Part shown: positions 1 through 7,932 of the stretch, piece by piece
Position numbering within the stretch: the first letter of the stretch is position 1
Layout of the letters: each line of letters begins with the position of its first letter
Origin: Microcoleus sp. FACHB-831
GTDB lineage: Bacteria > Cyanobacteriota > Cyanobacteriia > Cyanobacteriales > FACHB-T130
Length of the DNA stretch: 64,000 nucleotides
Direction of reading: 5' to 3'
Assembly (NCBI RefSeq): GCF_014695585.1
Contig: NZ_JACJON010000054.1
Span: 23,954 to 87,953, forward strand
Position numbers and translations under genes: made by a program
Notes under the pieces: model-generated
Told to the model about the DNA's origin: nothing
Seen by the model: the letters and a program-made list of their open reading frames with translations, nothing else
Databases searched by the model: none

Positions 1-165
1 AAACCAGATGCGATCGTGGTCAACAATGCTAACAATTGCAATTGGTACGTTAAAGAATCGGGAGGCTAGGGCTGTAATCCGGTCAAAAGCTCCATCAGGA
101 GGTGTGTCCAGAATGTCGTAGCGCCGCACCGCTGCTAGTCGCTCCGCTTCATTTAAGGGAACCAT
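1..165 (-). CDS. GAF-domain sensor protein, N-terminal fragment (cut by window edge)
   Basis: Reading leftward from an ATG at 163-165, 55 codons stay open to the window edge. The peptide starts MVPLNEAERLAAVRRYDILD, then TPPDGAFDRITALASRFFNV and PIAIVSIVDHDRIWF. This is the typical opening of cyanobacterial GAF-domain signalling proteins (sensor kinases, diguanylate cyclases or adenylate cyclases). The output domain lies outside the window, so the class of protein cannot be decided. Confidence 0.8.
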   Translation of the reverse strand, partial: MVPLNEAERLAAVRRYDILDTPPDGAFDRITALASRFFNVPIAIVSIVDHDRIWF

Positions 166-884
166 ATAAATATACTTGACTAACTTATATTACTTTAGCT
201 GTATAGCCCTCGTGAAATAATCAGCAATAACGCTTAAAGGGCATCATATAAAAACTGAATTCTACTAAGTAATAATGTCCTTAGGGCAATTCGGTTCATT
301 TAAGAGCGAACTGAGGGTTAATTGACTTTTTTACTTTGCCTTTAGCTGGTTTAAATCATGCTCAAAGGCTTCTTGCTCTCGAATAGGTATCTTTAGTAAA
401 AAATACTTATTTTCTCTCAATAATCTGCGATCGCCGTTTTCATTTGACTGGCCTACAGCAAAAATAGTGGAATGAAAGCTGCGCCGTACAAATCCTCATC
501 AATAATATAAATTTTATTTATTCATGATGCTGCAATTTATGACGACCGAAAAATAAATAAGTTTTACAAATTGCTTTGTAAGCTAACAAGCCAAAGAAAC
601 TAAAATTCCATACTAAAGATTGAAAAGCAGGGATTAAAAAGAAATTACAATATTGTCTCTTCTGTCACTCTTCCCGGACTCCGGACTCTTCCTCTCCCCG
701 GCGAGTGGAGTTACCTTTAAAGCAGAGGTCGCGGAACTTTCTGGCAATCGTCTAAGTCTAGTTGCGGGCAAGGCTTGGGGAATATCCTTTGCAGTTGTAT
801 ATCAACCCACTGGGGTCTGGCAATGGTAAGATAACCCCAAGTTTAGCAATTTTGCTGTTTCTGCTCACCCACTAGAATTACTAC
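166..884. other. Intergenic stretch with possible coding remnant
   Basis: No complete gene is visible. The only coding-like piece is the fragment listed at 701-829. The rest is AT-rich with one degraded HIP1-like site. Confidence 0.5.
701..829 (+). pseudogene. Possible C-terminal gene remnant
   Basis: A 43-codon open stretch ends in TAA at 827-829. Part of it reads VTFKAEVAELSGNRLSLVAG, followed by KAWGISFAVVYQPTGVWQW. It looks protein-like, but it has no ATG or GTG start and no ribosome binding site. I do not recognise the family. It may be the tail of a decayed gene or chance. Confidence 0.3.
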
Positions 885-1568
885 ATGGTATCTTCTGGAA
901 CTGGTCGTCGCACTGGCTTTACTTGCCTTTTTTCCTTACCCCTCGCGGGACTAATGGCGCTGATGCCATCGGCGCAGGCTCAAAACAGGGTTCCAGCACT
1001 ACCAGCACAAGACCCCGGTCAGGCACAGCCCGACTTGACCGACCCCAATAATCTCCGCCCGTTGAACCAGGATGGTAGCATTCTGAGTTTGCAGGGTGGA
1101 CAGCGTTTAATGGCTGAGGCTGTTAATGCGGTTGGGTCACAGAACTATGCTGCGGCTGGCAAAAAACTTCAGGAAGCCCGCCAGGTTTTTAATCAGTTAT
1201 CTAATTTCTACCAACAACTATCCACGAGTTTCTCAGGCATTGACAATCGGGTTTCTGACGATAACCGCAAAAAAGCTCTTGATACTGCCCAAATGCGGGA
1301 TGACGCTACCTATCAGCTGGCACTCGTACACCGGGCGCAAAATCAGCCAGAACTGGCAGTGCCTTTGTTGATTCAGATCATTCGCAGCCAAAATCCCACC
1401 CGCGACTTAGGCAAAAAAGCTTACCAGCAGTTGTTGGAACTGGGGTTTGTAGATTCTCCCTTTCCTCGCGCTAGCGAATCTACCTCCTCAACGCCTTCGC
1501 CAAAACCTTCGTCAACGCCTTCGTCAACGCCTTCGTCAACGCCTTCGTCAACTCTACCCAAACGCTAA
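885..1568 (+). CDS. Secreted hypothetical protein with Ser/Thr/Pro-rich tail
   Basis: The 227-residue product begins with a signal peptide (positively charged start, hydrophobic stretch, AQA-QN cleavage site near residue 33). A helical middle part (about 65-190) alternates Ala, Leu and Gln with a TPR-like look (YQLALVHRAQNQPELAVPLL). The C-terminus (about 200-222) is a repeated STPS tract coded by 12-bp tandem repeats. It probably acts in the periplasm or cell wall. No catalytic motif is visible and the function is unknown. The next gene on the same strand starts 125 nt downstream. Confidence 0.75.
   Translation: MVSSGTGRRTGFTCLFSLPLAGLMALMPSAQAQNRVPALPAQDPGQAQPDLTDPNNLRPLNQDGSILSLQGGQRLMAEAVNAVGSQNYAAAGKKLQEARQVFNQLSNFYQQLSTSFSGIDNRVSDDNRKKALDTAQMRDDATYQLALVHRAQNQPELAVPLLIQIIRSQNPTRDLGKKAYQQLLELGFVDSPFPRASESTSSTPSPKPSSTPSSTPSSTPSSTLPKR
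1491..1552 (+). repeat. 12-bp tandem repeat coding the STPS tail
   Basis: The unit CCTTCGTCAACG is repeated about four to five times in frame, producing the Ser-Thr-Pro-Ser tail of the preceding protein. Copy number is likely variable through slippage. Confidence 0.7.
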
Positions 1569-1693
1569 ATTATACTTATGGGTGTTGTAGTGCGGTAAGG
1601 GCGGCTTCGGTTTCTTAGCACGTCTGCTGTCTGCCCGCGAAAATTAAGCCGCGCTTTGCCCCCTACAAAAATTGAAGTATAACGGGAGTTTTA

Positions 1694-1954
1694 ATGGTTA
1701 GCCCAGCTCAGGTAGAGACAATGATTAAGGCAGCATTGCCAGATGCTCACGTGCAGGTTCAAGATTTAACTGGCGGCGGCGACCATTATCAATTAGTAGT
1801 CGTATCATCCCAGTTTGAAGGCAAGAGCCTCGTGCAGCAACACCAGCTAGTCTATAAGGCGGTTGGGCAAGCAATGGCTACAGAAGCTATTCACGCGCTA
1901 ACTTTCAAAACCTACACTCCTCAAACTTGGGAGGCTGCTCGTCAGGTTGTTTAA
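1694..1954 (+). CDS. bolA: BolA family protein
   Basis: An 86-residue protein of usual BolA length. It has the class II KH-like fold pattern, with the signature region around [20 protein letters not shown] and the C-terminal [13 protein letters not shown] element. BolA proteins pair with monothiol CGFS glutaredoxins to bind [2Fe-2S] clusters and act in iron-sulfur trafficking. The glutaredoxin gene follows on the same strand, which supports the call. A GGGAG ribosome binding site lies just upstream of the ATG. Confidence 0.93.
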   Translation: MVSPAQVETMIKAALPDAHVQVQDLTGGGDHYQLVVVSSQFEGKSLVQQHQLVYKAVGQAMATEAIHALTFKTYTPQTWEAARQVV

Positions 1955-2021
1955 GCTCAAGAAGGCGCCGCTTCTGTCAACCGCCAGTAAACTAGAAATA
2001 AAGGACTTGAAGGCAGAGATT

Positions 2022-2345
2022 ATGACACCAGAAGTTAAAGAGCAGATTGACAAGTTGCTAAAAGAAGACAAAATTGTAGTCTTTATGAAGGGCAACAAGC
2101 TGATGCCCCAGTGTGGTTTCTCAAATAATGTAGTACAAATTTTGAATACACTGGGCGTCCCTTACAAAACTGTTGATATTTTGGAAAACTCCGAAATTCG
2201 CCAGGGCATTAAGGAATATTCCAGCTGGCCGACAATTCCCCAAGTTTACATTAATGGCGAGTTTATCGGTGGCTCAGATATTATGATCGAGCTTTACCAG
2301 AAGGGAGAGTTGCATCAGCTGGTAGAAGTGGCGTTGGCTTCTTAA
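2022..2345 (+). CDS. grxD: Grx4-type monothiol glutaredoxin
   Basis: The 107-residue protein carries the monothiol active site CGFS (in [10 protein letters not shown]), the glutathione-binding [19 protein letters not shown] segment and the KGN motif, all diagnostic of Grx4/GrxD. These proteins coordinate a bridging [2Fe-2S] cluster, often with BolA, which is encoded immediately upstream. An in-frame start at 1947 would overlap bolA and add 25 unlike residues. The ATG at 2022 gives the normal family length and is preferred. Confidence 0.93.
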   Translation: MTPEVKEQIDKLLKEDKIVVFMKGNKLMPQCGFSNNVVQILNTLGVPYKTVDILENSEIRQGIKEYSSWPTIPQVYINGEFIGGSDIMIELYQKGELHQLVEVALAS

Positions 2346-2368
2346 AGTTTAGATTTTTCTCCGCTAAT

Positions 2369-2413
2369 AATCCCCTCAGATTATCTTGAAAATCAAGATA
2401 ATCTCAGGGGATT
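2369..2413 (+). terminator. Long hairpin after grxD
   Basis: Two 21-nt arms (2369-2389 and 2393-2413) match with one mismatch around a 3-nt loop, and a TTTTC tract follows. It sits 24 nt past the grxD stop and probably ends the bolA-grxD transcript. Confidence 0.75.
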
Positions 2414-2594
2414 TTCATGTCTTTGCTGACGCGATCGCACTTGTAATAAGTTAAAAGCTAAACTATACAAATGACTGCGCCAGCTCAAACCTAACGATGC
2501 TTTATGATTTTTTGCCGATCGAAAAACTTCTTCCCTAAAAGATGTTGGTCAGAGAAACTCTGACCTTTTAACCAATTAAAGCCATTGCGATGAA

Positions 2595-2843
2595 TTAGTA
2601 GTAGCCTGATTCTCGTTCTGGCTGGGTCATTTCAAAGTTGGATGGGTCGTAGAGGTAGCGCGTGACTTCTTCCTCTAAGCGGTGAATGAGATAGGGTTCG
2701 AGGGCGCTACTGTGTCGCATGGCAGCTAAATAGCCATCTACATACAGGCGCAGGTCATCGAAGCGATAACCCCGGTTCCATTGTTCGACGAGGGCGTCGG
2801 TAAGTTTTTGGTAGTAGCGGATGGTTAGAGTATCTTGTAGCAT
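2595..2843 (-). CDS. Conserved cyanobacterial small protein (DUF6761-like)
   Basis: An 82-residue protein starting MLQDTLTIRYYQKLTDALVE, followed by QWNRGYRFDDLRLY. It is rich in aromatic and charged residues, with no signal peptide or membrane segment. I recall near-identical proteins across cyanobacteria annotated as DUF6761 or hypothetical. The function is unknown. It is followed convergently by grxD. Confidence 0.75.
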   Translation of the reverse strand: MLQDTLTIRYYQKLTDALVEQWNRGYRFDDLRLYVDGYLAAMRHSSALEPYLIHRLEEEVTRYLYDPSNFEMTQPERESGYY

Positions 2844-3784
2844 GGTAGGGCCTCGAAATTTCGCGATCGCTGCAATAATTTTTGTTGTGCTTGTGGTCGA
2901 TAAAAATCAATTATTCTTAAGGCTGGGTAAGACAAGAATTTCCTGCTTCGACTTAGGAAATTTGTAAGTCGGGGTAGGTTAATATAACTCCTGCTACCTC
3001 TCCCAGTCAATCTTGATAAAGGTTTCCTCAAAGATGCCATGCTTTGGTGGCATGGGGTTGCGAGGATGGCTACAACGTCAGTTTTTAGGGACAATTGCAG
3101 GCGCGATACCTAGTAGGAGATAGGAATCTATAATTTAGCAGAGGTTTAACAAAATTCCCTGCCGTCATATCAGCTTTTTTAAGGTTCTGGGCGGATAAAG
3201 GAGTGCATACAATCCTCGCGAGAGTGCTAGGCACGCGCTTCGCGATCGCACAGACGGCTGATATTTTTCCCTATCATAGATGCCCCACCTAGTTCGCTTT
3301 TAGGATAGCAACCTAGATCGAATGATGCTGGCCGTCAATCCCCATACGGGAGATATAGGTGAAGACTCGATGCATTCTGTCAAAGTTGCCTTTATAAGTC
3401 TTTGATTCAATCGTAGTAAAGTACACCATCGGCGTCATGCACCAGTTGGGCTATTTCTACCATTTCTCCAGAGGTATTGCTTCAGGGCTTACCAAGTTTG
3501 GGAGTAGCAGGGACATCGCCCCCACAGCCTTCTTCAAGGTTATTTTTGTAAAGCAAGGATTCTGGCGTCAAATCCTTAAGAGCGATCGCCTTCTTGTTAA
3601 CCTTCGTTAAGTTTATTGTACTAATTATTCTTTGGCGCAAACAATTTTCATAAATCGTTGGCGATTATTTTTCTTTGCCCTGCTCCCTATCTTCTACTCT
3701 TGCAGCTCAGAGTAACAGTTGTTACAAAACCATGACAATTGGTTTGTTAACCTGAGACTCACCAGCTTGAAGGGAAGTATCATA
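2844..3784. other. Long intergenic stretch, possible degraded coding pieces
   Basis: No convincing gene. On the minus strand, 3313-3438 can encode a 41-residue peptide (ending FTYISRMGIDGQHHSI), and an overlapping frame reads MVEIAQLVHDADGVLYYD. The two frames together look like a frameshifted remnant, but I cannot assign a family. A duplicated HIP1-like sequence lies near 3235-3250. Confidence 0.4.
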
Positions 3785-4507
3785 GTGTCCTCGGTTTGTA
3801 TTCAAATCATCGAGGGAAATCCTCACCTGCGATCGCTACTGGGCTGGCACTTACAGCAAACAGGCTACTGGGTGTGTCAATCCGCTGGCCTGACTCACGC
3901 TAGGGAGATGTTTTACAGTCGCCAACCCACGCTCGTCATCCTTGACTCCGACCTGCCCGATGGCGATGGCGTAGAGTTCTGCCGCTGGCTCCAACAACAG
4001 CGACATTCGCTTATATTGATGCTTTCTGCCCGCAACACAGAAAGCGATATTGTCACAGGTCTGAAAGCCGGAGCCGACGATTATCTGACTAAGCCCTTTG
4101 GGATGCAAGAATTTCTGGCACGGGTAGAAGCTCTAATTCGCCGCATCCGCGTCACTTCAGCACCAGCTTCGCTGGACTATGGCGACCTCAAAATTGACTT
4201 AGTGCAGCGTCGCGTCCGCTTTAAAGAAGAGTTCATTGACTTGACTCCCCAAGAATTCAGCCTGCTTTACGTCCTCGCTCAAGCTGGGGGAATACCGCTG
4301 AGTCGTTCCGAACTGCTGCGCCGCGCATGGCCAGACGCTATTGATAACCCGCGTACTATAGATACCCACGTCTTGTCACTGCGTAAGAAAGTTGAAAATG
4401 ACCCGCGACAACCCAGCTTAATTCAAACTGTCCGTAACGTGGGGTATCGGTTCAACCCAGAAATTATCAATACAGCAGTCACTTCTCAACGGTCGGCGGT
4501 CGGCTGA
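3785..4507 (+). CDS. OmpR/PhoB-type response regulator
   Basis: The receiver domain (about 1-115) has the phosphoacceptor Asp in VILDSDLPDGDG, the conserved Ser in LMLSARN and the Lys in YLTKPFG. The winged-helix DNA-binding domain (about 135-235) shows DLTPQEFSLLYVLAQ and the recognition helix region TIDTHVLSLRKKVE. The first acidic pocket reads IIEGNPH instead of the usual E-D-D, so phosphorylation may be atypical, as described for some cyanobacterial regulators. I chose the GTG at 3785, after AAGGGAAG; an upstream TTG at 3719 would add 22 unlike residues. No partner kinase is adjacent. The gene precedes psb34. Confidence 0.88.
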   Translation: MSSVCIQIIEGNPHLRSLLGWHLQQTGYWVCQSAGLTHAREMFYSRQPTLVILDSDLPDGDGVEFCRWLQQQRHSLILMLSARNTESDIVTGLKAGADDYLTKPFGMQEFLARVEALIRRIRVTSAPASLDYGDLKIDLVQRRVRFKEEFIDLTPQEFSLLYVLAQAGGIPLSRSELLRRAWPDAIDNPRTIDTHVLSLRKKVENDPRQPSLIQTVRNVGYRFNPEIINTAVTSQRSAVG

Positions 4508-4542
4508 ACTTCGCCGCACAGCTTAACTTCGGCATTCTAGAG

Positions 4543-4575
4543 CGCCCGTCAACTAATAGTTGGCGGGTGTTTTTA
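4543..4575 (+). terminator. Rho-independent terminator after response regulator
   Basis: CCCGTCAAC, loop TAATA, GTTGGCGGG, then TGTTTTTA. The stem has one mismatch. It lies about 40 nt past the regulator stop. Confidence 0.75.
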
Positions 4576-4723
4576 ATTTTTCGGCGCGATCGCCCCCAGC
4601 AACCCTTAACCGTCAATTAACCATGCAGGGGATGTTTTAGCTGCCAACCAAACAACGTTTGCTCTAACCAAAGCAGTATCTATAGCAAAAATTATTAAAT
4701 TGTTGCATTTTTCTTAAAACTCT

Positions 4724-4741
4724 GTTACATTTATTTACATA
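4724..4741 (+). promoter_or_regulatory. HLR1 site (RpaB binding) upstream of psb34
   Basis: GTTACATTTATTTACATA fits the published HLR1 consensus, a direct repeat of (G/T)TTACA(T/A)(T/A) separated by two bases. HLR1 is bound by the response regulator RpaB and controls high-light genes. The site ends 22 nt before the psb34 start codon. Confidence 0.75.
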
Positions 4742-4763
4742 AGGCAACAAAGGAAATGCAGCT

Positions 4764-4931
4764 ATGAAGACAATCGACGAAAGAGGCATACTGAACAACT
4801 ATGCAAATGAGCCTGTAGTCTACGTTGCAACGTACCCAACAGCAGACGAGCAGCGTCGCTATGCCTTGGAAAGCGTAGCAGCCATCGTATTAGTCAGCTT
4901 GGTGTTGTTGACAGCATTTGGGATCAACTAA
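4764..4931 (+). CDS. psb34: Photosystem II assembly protein Psb34-like
   Basis: A 55-residue protein: MKTIDERGILNNYANEPVVY, then VATYPTADEQRRYALESVAA, then one C-terminal transmembrane helix (about 37-54). The N-terminal GILNNYA-EP-VY-A-YP motif and single helix match Psb34 (Ssl1498 family), a one-helix protein that binds the CP47 side of photosystem II assembly intermediates and is thought to exchange with HLIPs. The HLR1 site upstream fits light regulation. A second small gene follows 52 nt downstream, probably in the same transcript. Confidence 0.85.
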   Translation: MKTIDERGILNNYANEPVVYVATYPTADEQRRYALESVAAIVLVSLVLLTAFGIN

Positions 4932-4983
4932 AACATCCCCTGTATTAATGACTCGGAAATTTAACAAATAAGGAGATTTTCTG

Positions 4984-5220
4984 ATGAAAACTAATTATGA
5001 ATTTGATAGTCGCTTTTCTTATGCATCGACAGTTTTTAACGCTGACTTCAACAACTTTGCACCTATTAATGCCAATCAAGCTTGGTCGCTATTCTTAACC
5101 GCTGGTCGCAACGATGCAGCACTGGGAGATAACCCAGAAGTGGGGCGATTCTTCAACAATATACTCAAAGCTGTTGCATTCACAGCAATTATTTCACCAT
5201 TTATTTTCCGCACTTTCTAA
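4984..5220 (+). CDS. Small hypothetical protein downstream of psb34
   Basis: A 78-residue protein with a strong AGGAG ribosome binding site 8 nt before the ATG. The N-terminal half is polar and rich in Asn, Phe and Ala (FNADFNNFAPINANQAW). The C-terminus (about 58-76) is hydrophobic (ILKAVAFTAIISPFIF) and may be a membrane helix. I do not recognise the family. It shares psb34's promoter region and is closed by a clear terminator, so a thylakoid or stress role is an inference from context only. Confidence 0.75.
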   Translation: MKTNYEFDSRFSYASTVFNADFNNFAPINANQAWSLFLTAGRNDAALGDNPEVGRFFNNILKAVAFTAIISPFIFRTF

Positions 5221-5238
5221 AGCAAAAATAGCTAACCC

Positions 5239-5280
5239 AATAATAAAACCCCAGTCTGTTGACCGGGGTTTTATTATTTT
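5239..5280 (+). terminator. Rho-independent terminator of the psb34 operon
   Basis: An 18-nt arm at 5239-5256 (AATAATAAAACCCCAGTC) pairs with 5261-5278 with one mismatch around the loop TGTT. A T-rich tail follows. A classic terminator, possibly bidirectional. Confidence 0.85.
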
Positions 5281-5337
5281 AGATGGTCGATTTTAGATTG
5301 AAAAAATTCTGGCTGCTAAGTTAAGAATTGGCTAAAA

Positions 5338-6117
5338 TTAACTCCATTCCTCAGCCGCTTTAGCTTCAGCCTGAATTAAAGTTTCGCGTAACTTAGGCCA
5401 ATTCATCTGCTCAGAGGGAGTGTCGCTAATTAAACTGCCATCTTGCAAATAAAGCACGCGGGTAGAAAACTGTTGAGCTAGATCTAGCTGGTGATTTACC
5501 ATCAAAATCGTAGTGTTTCCTTGCTGGGAAAGTTGAGTTAAAACTTGCACGACGTGAGAGGCGCGACCAGCATCAAGGGCAGATGTCGGCTCATCTAATA
5601 ATAAGATTTTGGGTTGCGCTACTAAGGCACGACCTAGAGCCACTATTTGCCGCTGTCCTAGTGATAGCTGCAACTCCGTCCGATTTAGCCAGTCTTCTGG
5701 TATACGCAGTTGCTCCATCCAGGTTATCAGCCGTTGCTGAATTACGGATTTGGCGACACCCTGCAAAACTAGCGGATAAGCTAAAGTCTCCCCAACAGTC
5801 ATCCCTAACAGCTTCGGTTCTTGAGGAAGCAACATCACCTGTCGCCGCAACTCGATAACTGGGATTTGACGATAATCTTGATTTTCTAGATAAATTGTCC
5901 CGCTGGTGGGTTCGCTGAGTCGGTTCAACAGCCGCAATAGCGAACTTTTCCCAGCGCCAGATGGGCCGATAATAGTAATGCGCGATGCTAGCATCTCCGT
6001 AGAAGGAGCGCCCCCATTCACCTCAAAAGAAATATCTTTCAGCAGGTATTGGGAGCCTACTGGCGCGGCTAGACTAACTTGTTCAAGGCGTAACAACTTT
6101 GTGTCTTTGTCGTTCAA
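5338..6117 (-). CDS. ABC transporter ATP-binding protein
   Basis: A 259-residue nucleotide-binding subunit. Walker A is GPSGAGKS (51-58), the Q-loop is LLPQEP (about 97-101), the signature LSLGQRQ (151-157) has Leu replacing the usual first Gly, Walker B is ILLLDEP (171-177), and the H-loop is MVNHQ (about 208). It energises transport of an unknown substrate; similarity is to the PstB/FetA-like group. The start lies 4 nt past the stop of the upstream membrane protein on the same strand, so the two are coupled. That neighbour does not look like a typical ABC permease, so the permease is probably encoded elsewhere. Confidence 0.85.
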   Translation of the reverse strand: MNDKDTKLLRLEQVSLAAPVGSQYLLKDISFEVNGGAPSTEMLASRITIIGPSGAGKSSLLRLLNRLSEPTSGTIYLENQDYRQIPVIELRRQVMLLPQEPKLLGMTVGETLAYPLVLQGVAKSVIQQRLITWMEQLRIPEDWLNRTELQLSLGQRQIVALGRALVAQPKILLLDEPTSALDAGRASHVVQVLTQLSQQGNTTILMVNHQLDLAQQFSTRVLYLQDGSLISDTPSEQMNWPKLRETLIQAEAKAAEEWS

Positions 6118-6121
6118 AAAA

Positions 6122-6694
6122 TTATGTTAATTTCCCTAGACTAACAGCAGTCCAAATTGTCCAACTATCAACAAAAAACAGCAACAGCGTAAACGTCAAC
6201 AAAATAAGATACATCCAGGGTTGCGCCAAAGGACGGACATCACTTGTATCAATTCCCGTCTTATTTTGTACCAGTTGGACTAACTTAGAAAAGCCAACCA
6301 CGCGCATCGGTAATAAATAACCCTGTCCCGAATGGCTGACAAAATAGTAAACTATTCCCCCTTGTCCAGTGGTGCGGAGTTTTAAATCTTTAACTTCTGT
6401 CCAAGGTAACTCCCAACCCTTACGAAAAAAACGCGGAACCCAACGGGGATAACTTACTTGGATTTTTTGCTCATCCAAAATTACCCTTTCGCTCAACGCA
6501 CCATACAACGCCACAAAACCAAAGCCAATTCCCAGCCATAGTAACGCTGGCGGCACTAGCGATGCTGTTACTTGGGACAAAAACGGTAGGGGAATTGTCA
6601 GCGCCAGATATAGCGCCATTAGGGTGATGCGAATTAGGGGAGAAATGCGAAATATAGAAGGTAATTCGGCCTGAAATTCAAGGTTTGTTGACAC
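6122..6694 (-). CDS. Membrane protein with PH-like (YdbS-type) domain
   Basis: A 190-residue protein. It has two N-terminal membrane helices (about 20-70), a cytoplasmic beta-rich part with VILDEQKIQVSYPRWVPRFF and ELPWTEVKDLKL, typical of bacterial PH-like membrane proteins, and a C-terminal helix (about 160-185). It begins a two-gene operon with the ABC ATPase. The substrate and role are unknown. Confidence 0.7.
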   Translation of the reverse strand: MSTNLEFQAELPSIFRISPLIRITLMALYLALTIPLPFLSQVTASLVPPALLWLGIGFGFVALYGALSERVILDEQKIQVSYPRWVPRFFRKGWELPWTEVKDLKLRTTGQGGIVYYFVSHSGQGYLLPMRVVGFSKLVQLVQNKTGIDTSDVRPLAQPWMYLILLTFTLLLFFVDSWTIWTAVSLGKLT

Positions 6695-6808
6695 AGCTAA
6701 TATTTATACAATTTCTACGAAATTTATAGGTTAAGTGGGCAATCATAGCCGTGTCAAGGTGACTGTTGATGGGTGAATACCACAAACCACTAAAGTAATT
6801 AACTTGAC

Positions 6809-6961
6809 CTAGCTGGAGAATAGCAGCTTTTTGGTGTACTGTACTTGGGCGTTTGCTTCAAAAATGCGATGTATTTGCTGTGGTGCAACGATGTTCTCCC
6901 TTAACCCTTGCACCATGACACTCACCGGACTCTCTTGCACAAACCGCTTAAATATTGCACG
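6809..6961 (-). pseudogene. IS4-family transposase N-terminal remnant
   Basis: A minus-strand frame with no start reads AIFKRFVQESPVSVMVQGL, then RENIVAPQQIHRIFEANAQV and QYTKKLLFSS before a stop. This matches the N-terminal signature of many cyanobacterial IS4 transposases (F-R-F--SPVSVM-GLLEN, then QYTRELLFS). Only about 50 residues survive and no terminal inverted repeats are visible, so this is a dead fragment. Confidence 0.65.
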
Positions 6962-7076
6962 TAGCACTTACCCTGTTCTCCTGTGGTCTTTATTTCGTTG
7001 ATATCGCGCAGTTCCCATATCCTATCAACAGTCAGCTTGACAGGGCTAGCTAGGCATTTTCTACGCTAATGCTGCG

Positions 7077-7430
7077 CTATTTGCGACCCCTACGTTTAGT
7101 GTCTTCGTGCCAGTAAGCCGTCAGAATTTGCTGATTTTGCAGCCCTGCGACACAGACGACTCGCAGCCCTCTAAGAACATCAATAAACCGCCAGTAAGGA
7201 GTATGCTGCAAGCTTTTGTCTTGAAGCGTGAAGGTAAGTGCGCCATGACTGGTTTGCATTTCTCCATACATTACGGCAATTTGAATCATGGCGTTGCTGA
7301 TAGCCCTCTGCTGCTGCCTGCGTTGCAGATGATTGCAATCTTTGCTCTTACATACAGGTGTGAGAGTGCCAAGATGATTCATATTGGCATCACTCTCCAT
7401 GATTTGACTGATCTGCCTGTTCTTGTGCAT
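7077..7430 (-). CDS. DUF4258-type hypothetical protein (possible toxin-like)
   Basis: A 117-residue protein. The core RRQQQRAISNAMIQIAVMYG, then GALTFTLQDKSL, then LRGLRVVCVAGLQNQQILTAYW follows the pattern of DUF4258 proteins, which resemble RelE-fold toxins or nucleases. No antitoxin gene is adjacent and the N-terminus is longer than usual. It lies in a stretch with transposon and gene remnants, so it may be an orphan or itself decaying. Confidence 0.5.
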   Translation of the reverse strand: MHKNRQISQIMESDANMNHLGTLTPVCKSKDCNHLQRRQQQRAISNAMIQIAVMYGEMQTSHGALTFTLQDKSLQHTPYWRFIDVLRGLRVVCVAGLQNQQILTAYWHEDTKRRGRK

Positions 7431-7932
7431 ATTATTTTCCTCTTAAGCTTATAGTTCCAGAATATAGGGGTAAATTTCCAACGTACAGAGACAATAAGGA
7501 CAGATGTTACTTTTTGTATCTGCCTCTAAATGCACTTGGGGATGATTTGAGGTTGAGGGGTTGCTAAAAGCATTGCCAAAGACGCGATCGCGTTGGGCAG
7601 CTTAAGCTTATGTAACATATTGTCGGTAGGCTAATAGTCTGCAAACCCTAACAATCAGCTCGTGTAGTAATGGCTCATCTCGTGAAGCAACACCCGCAAC
7701 CGCTGGCAATCTCGCAATAAGAACTGGGACTGCTTCCCAACCTGGATTGTACTTATATTTCAGGATTGCAATGGCGCAATAGTACTTGCGAGCCTTCCTA
7801 GCAGTTTAGCAATTGATGTAACAGCTTTTCTCGAACGGCTGGCAATTTAGGCTAATAATATAGAGTAAATAAAAAATATTTATTAACAAGACCCTTAACA
7901 GCAAATCTTATTTTGTTGTTAATTGCGAACTC
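7431..7932. other. Intergenic stretch with one coding-like remnant
   Basis: Apart from the remnant at 7608-7815, I see only AT-rich sequence and one HIP1-like site near 7582. Confidence 0.4.
7608..7815 (-). pseudogene. Possible decayed gene fragment
   Basis: A start-less minus-strand frame reads KARKYYCAIAILKYKYNPGW, then EAVPVLIARLPAVAGVASRD and EPLLHELIVRVCRLLAYRQY before TAA at 7608-7610. The composition is protein-like (hydrophobic helices), but it has no start codon or ribosome binding site. I do not recognise it. Confidence 0.35.

Noticed and set aside
2825..3094. 89-codon minus-strand frame overlapping the start of the DUF6761-like gene
   Set aside because: No ribosome binding site, composition unlike the neighbours, and overlap with a better-supported gene.
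3710..3740. GTTACAAAACCATGACA as a third HLR1 site
   Set aside because: The second half-site is TGACA rather than TTACA and the spacing is off by one.
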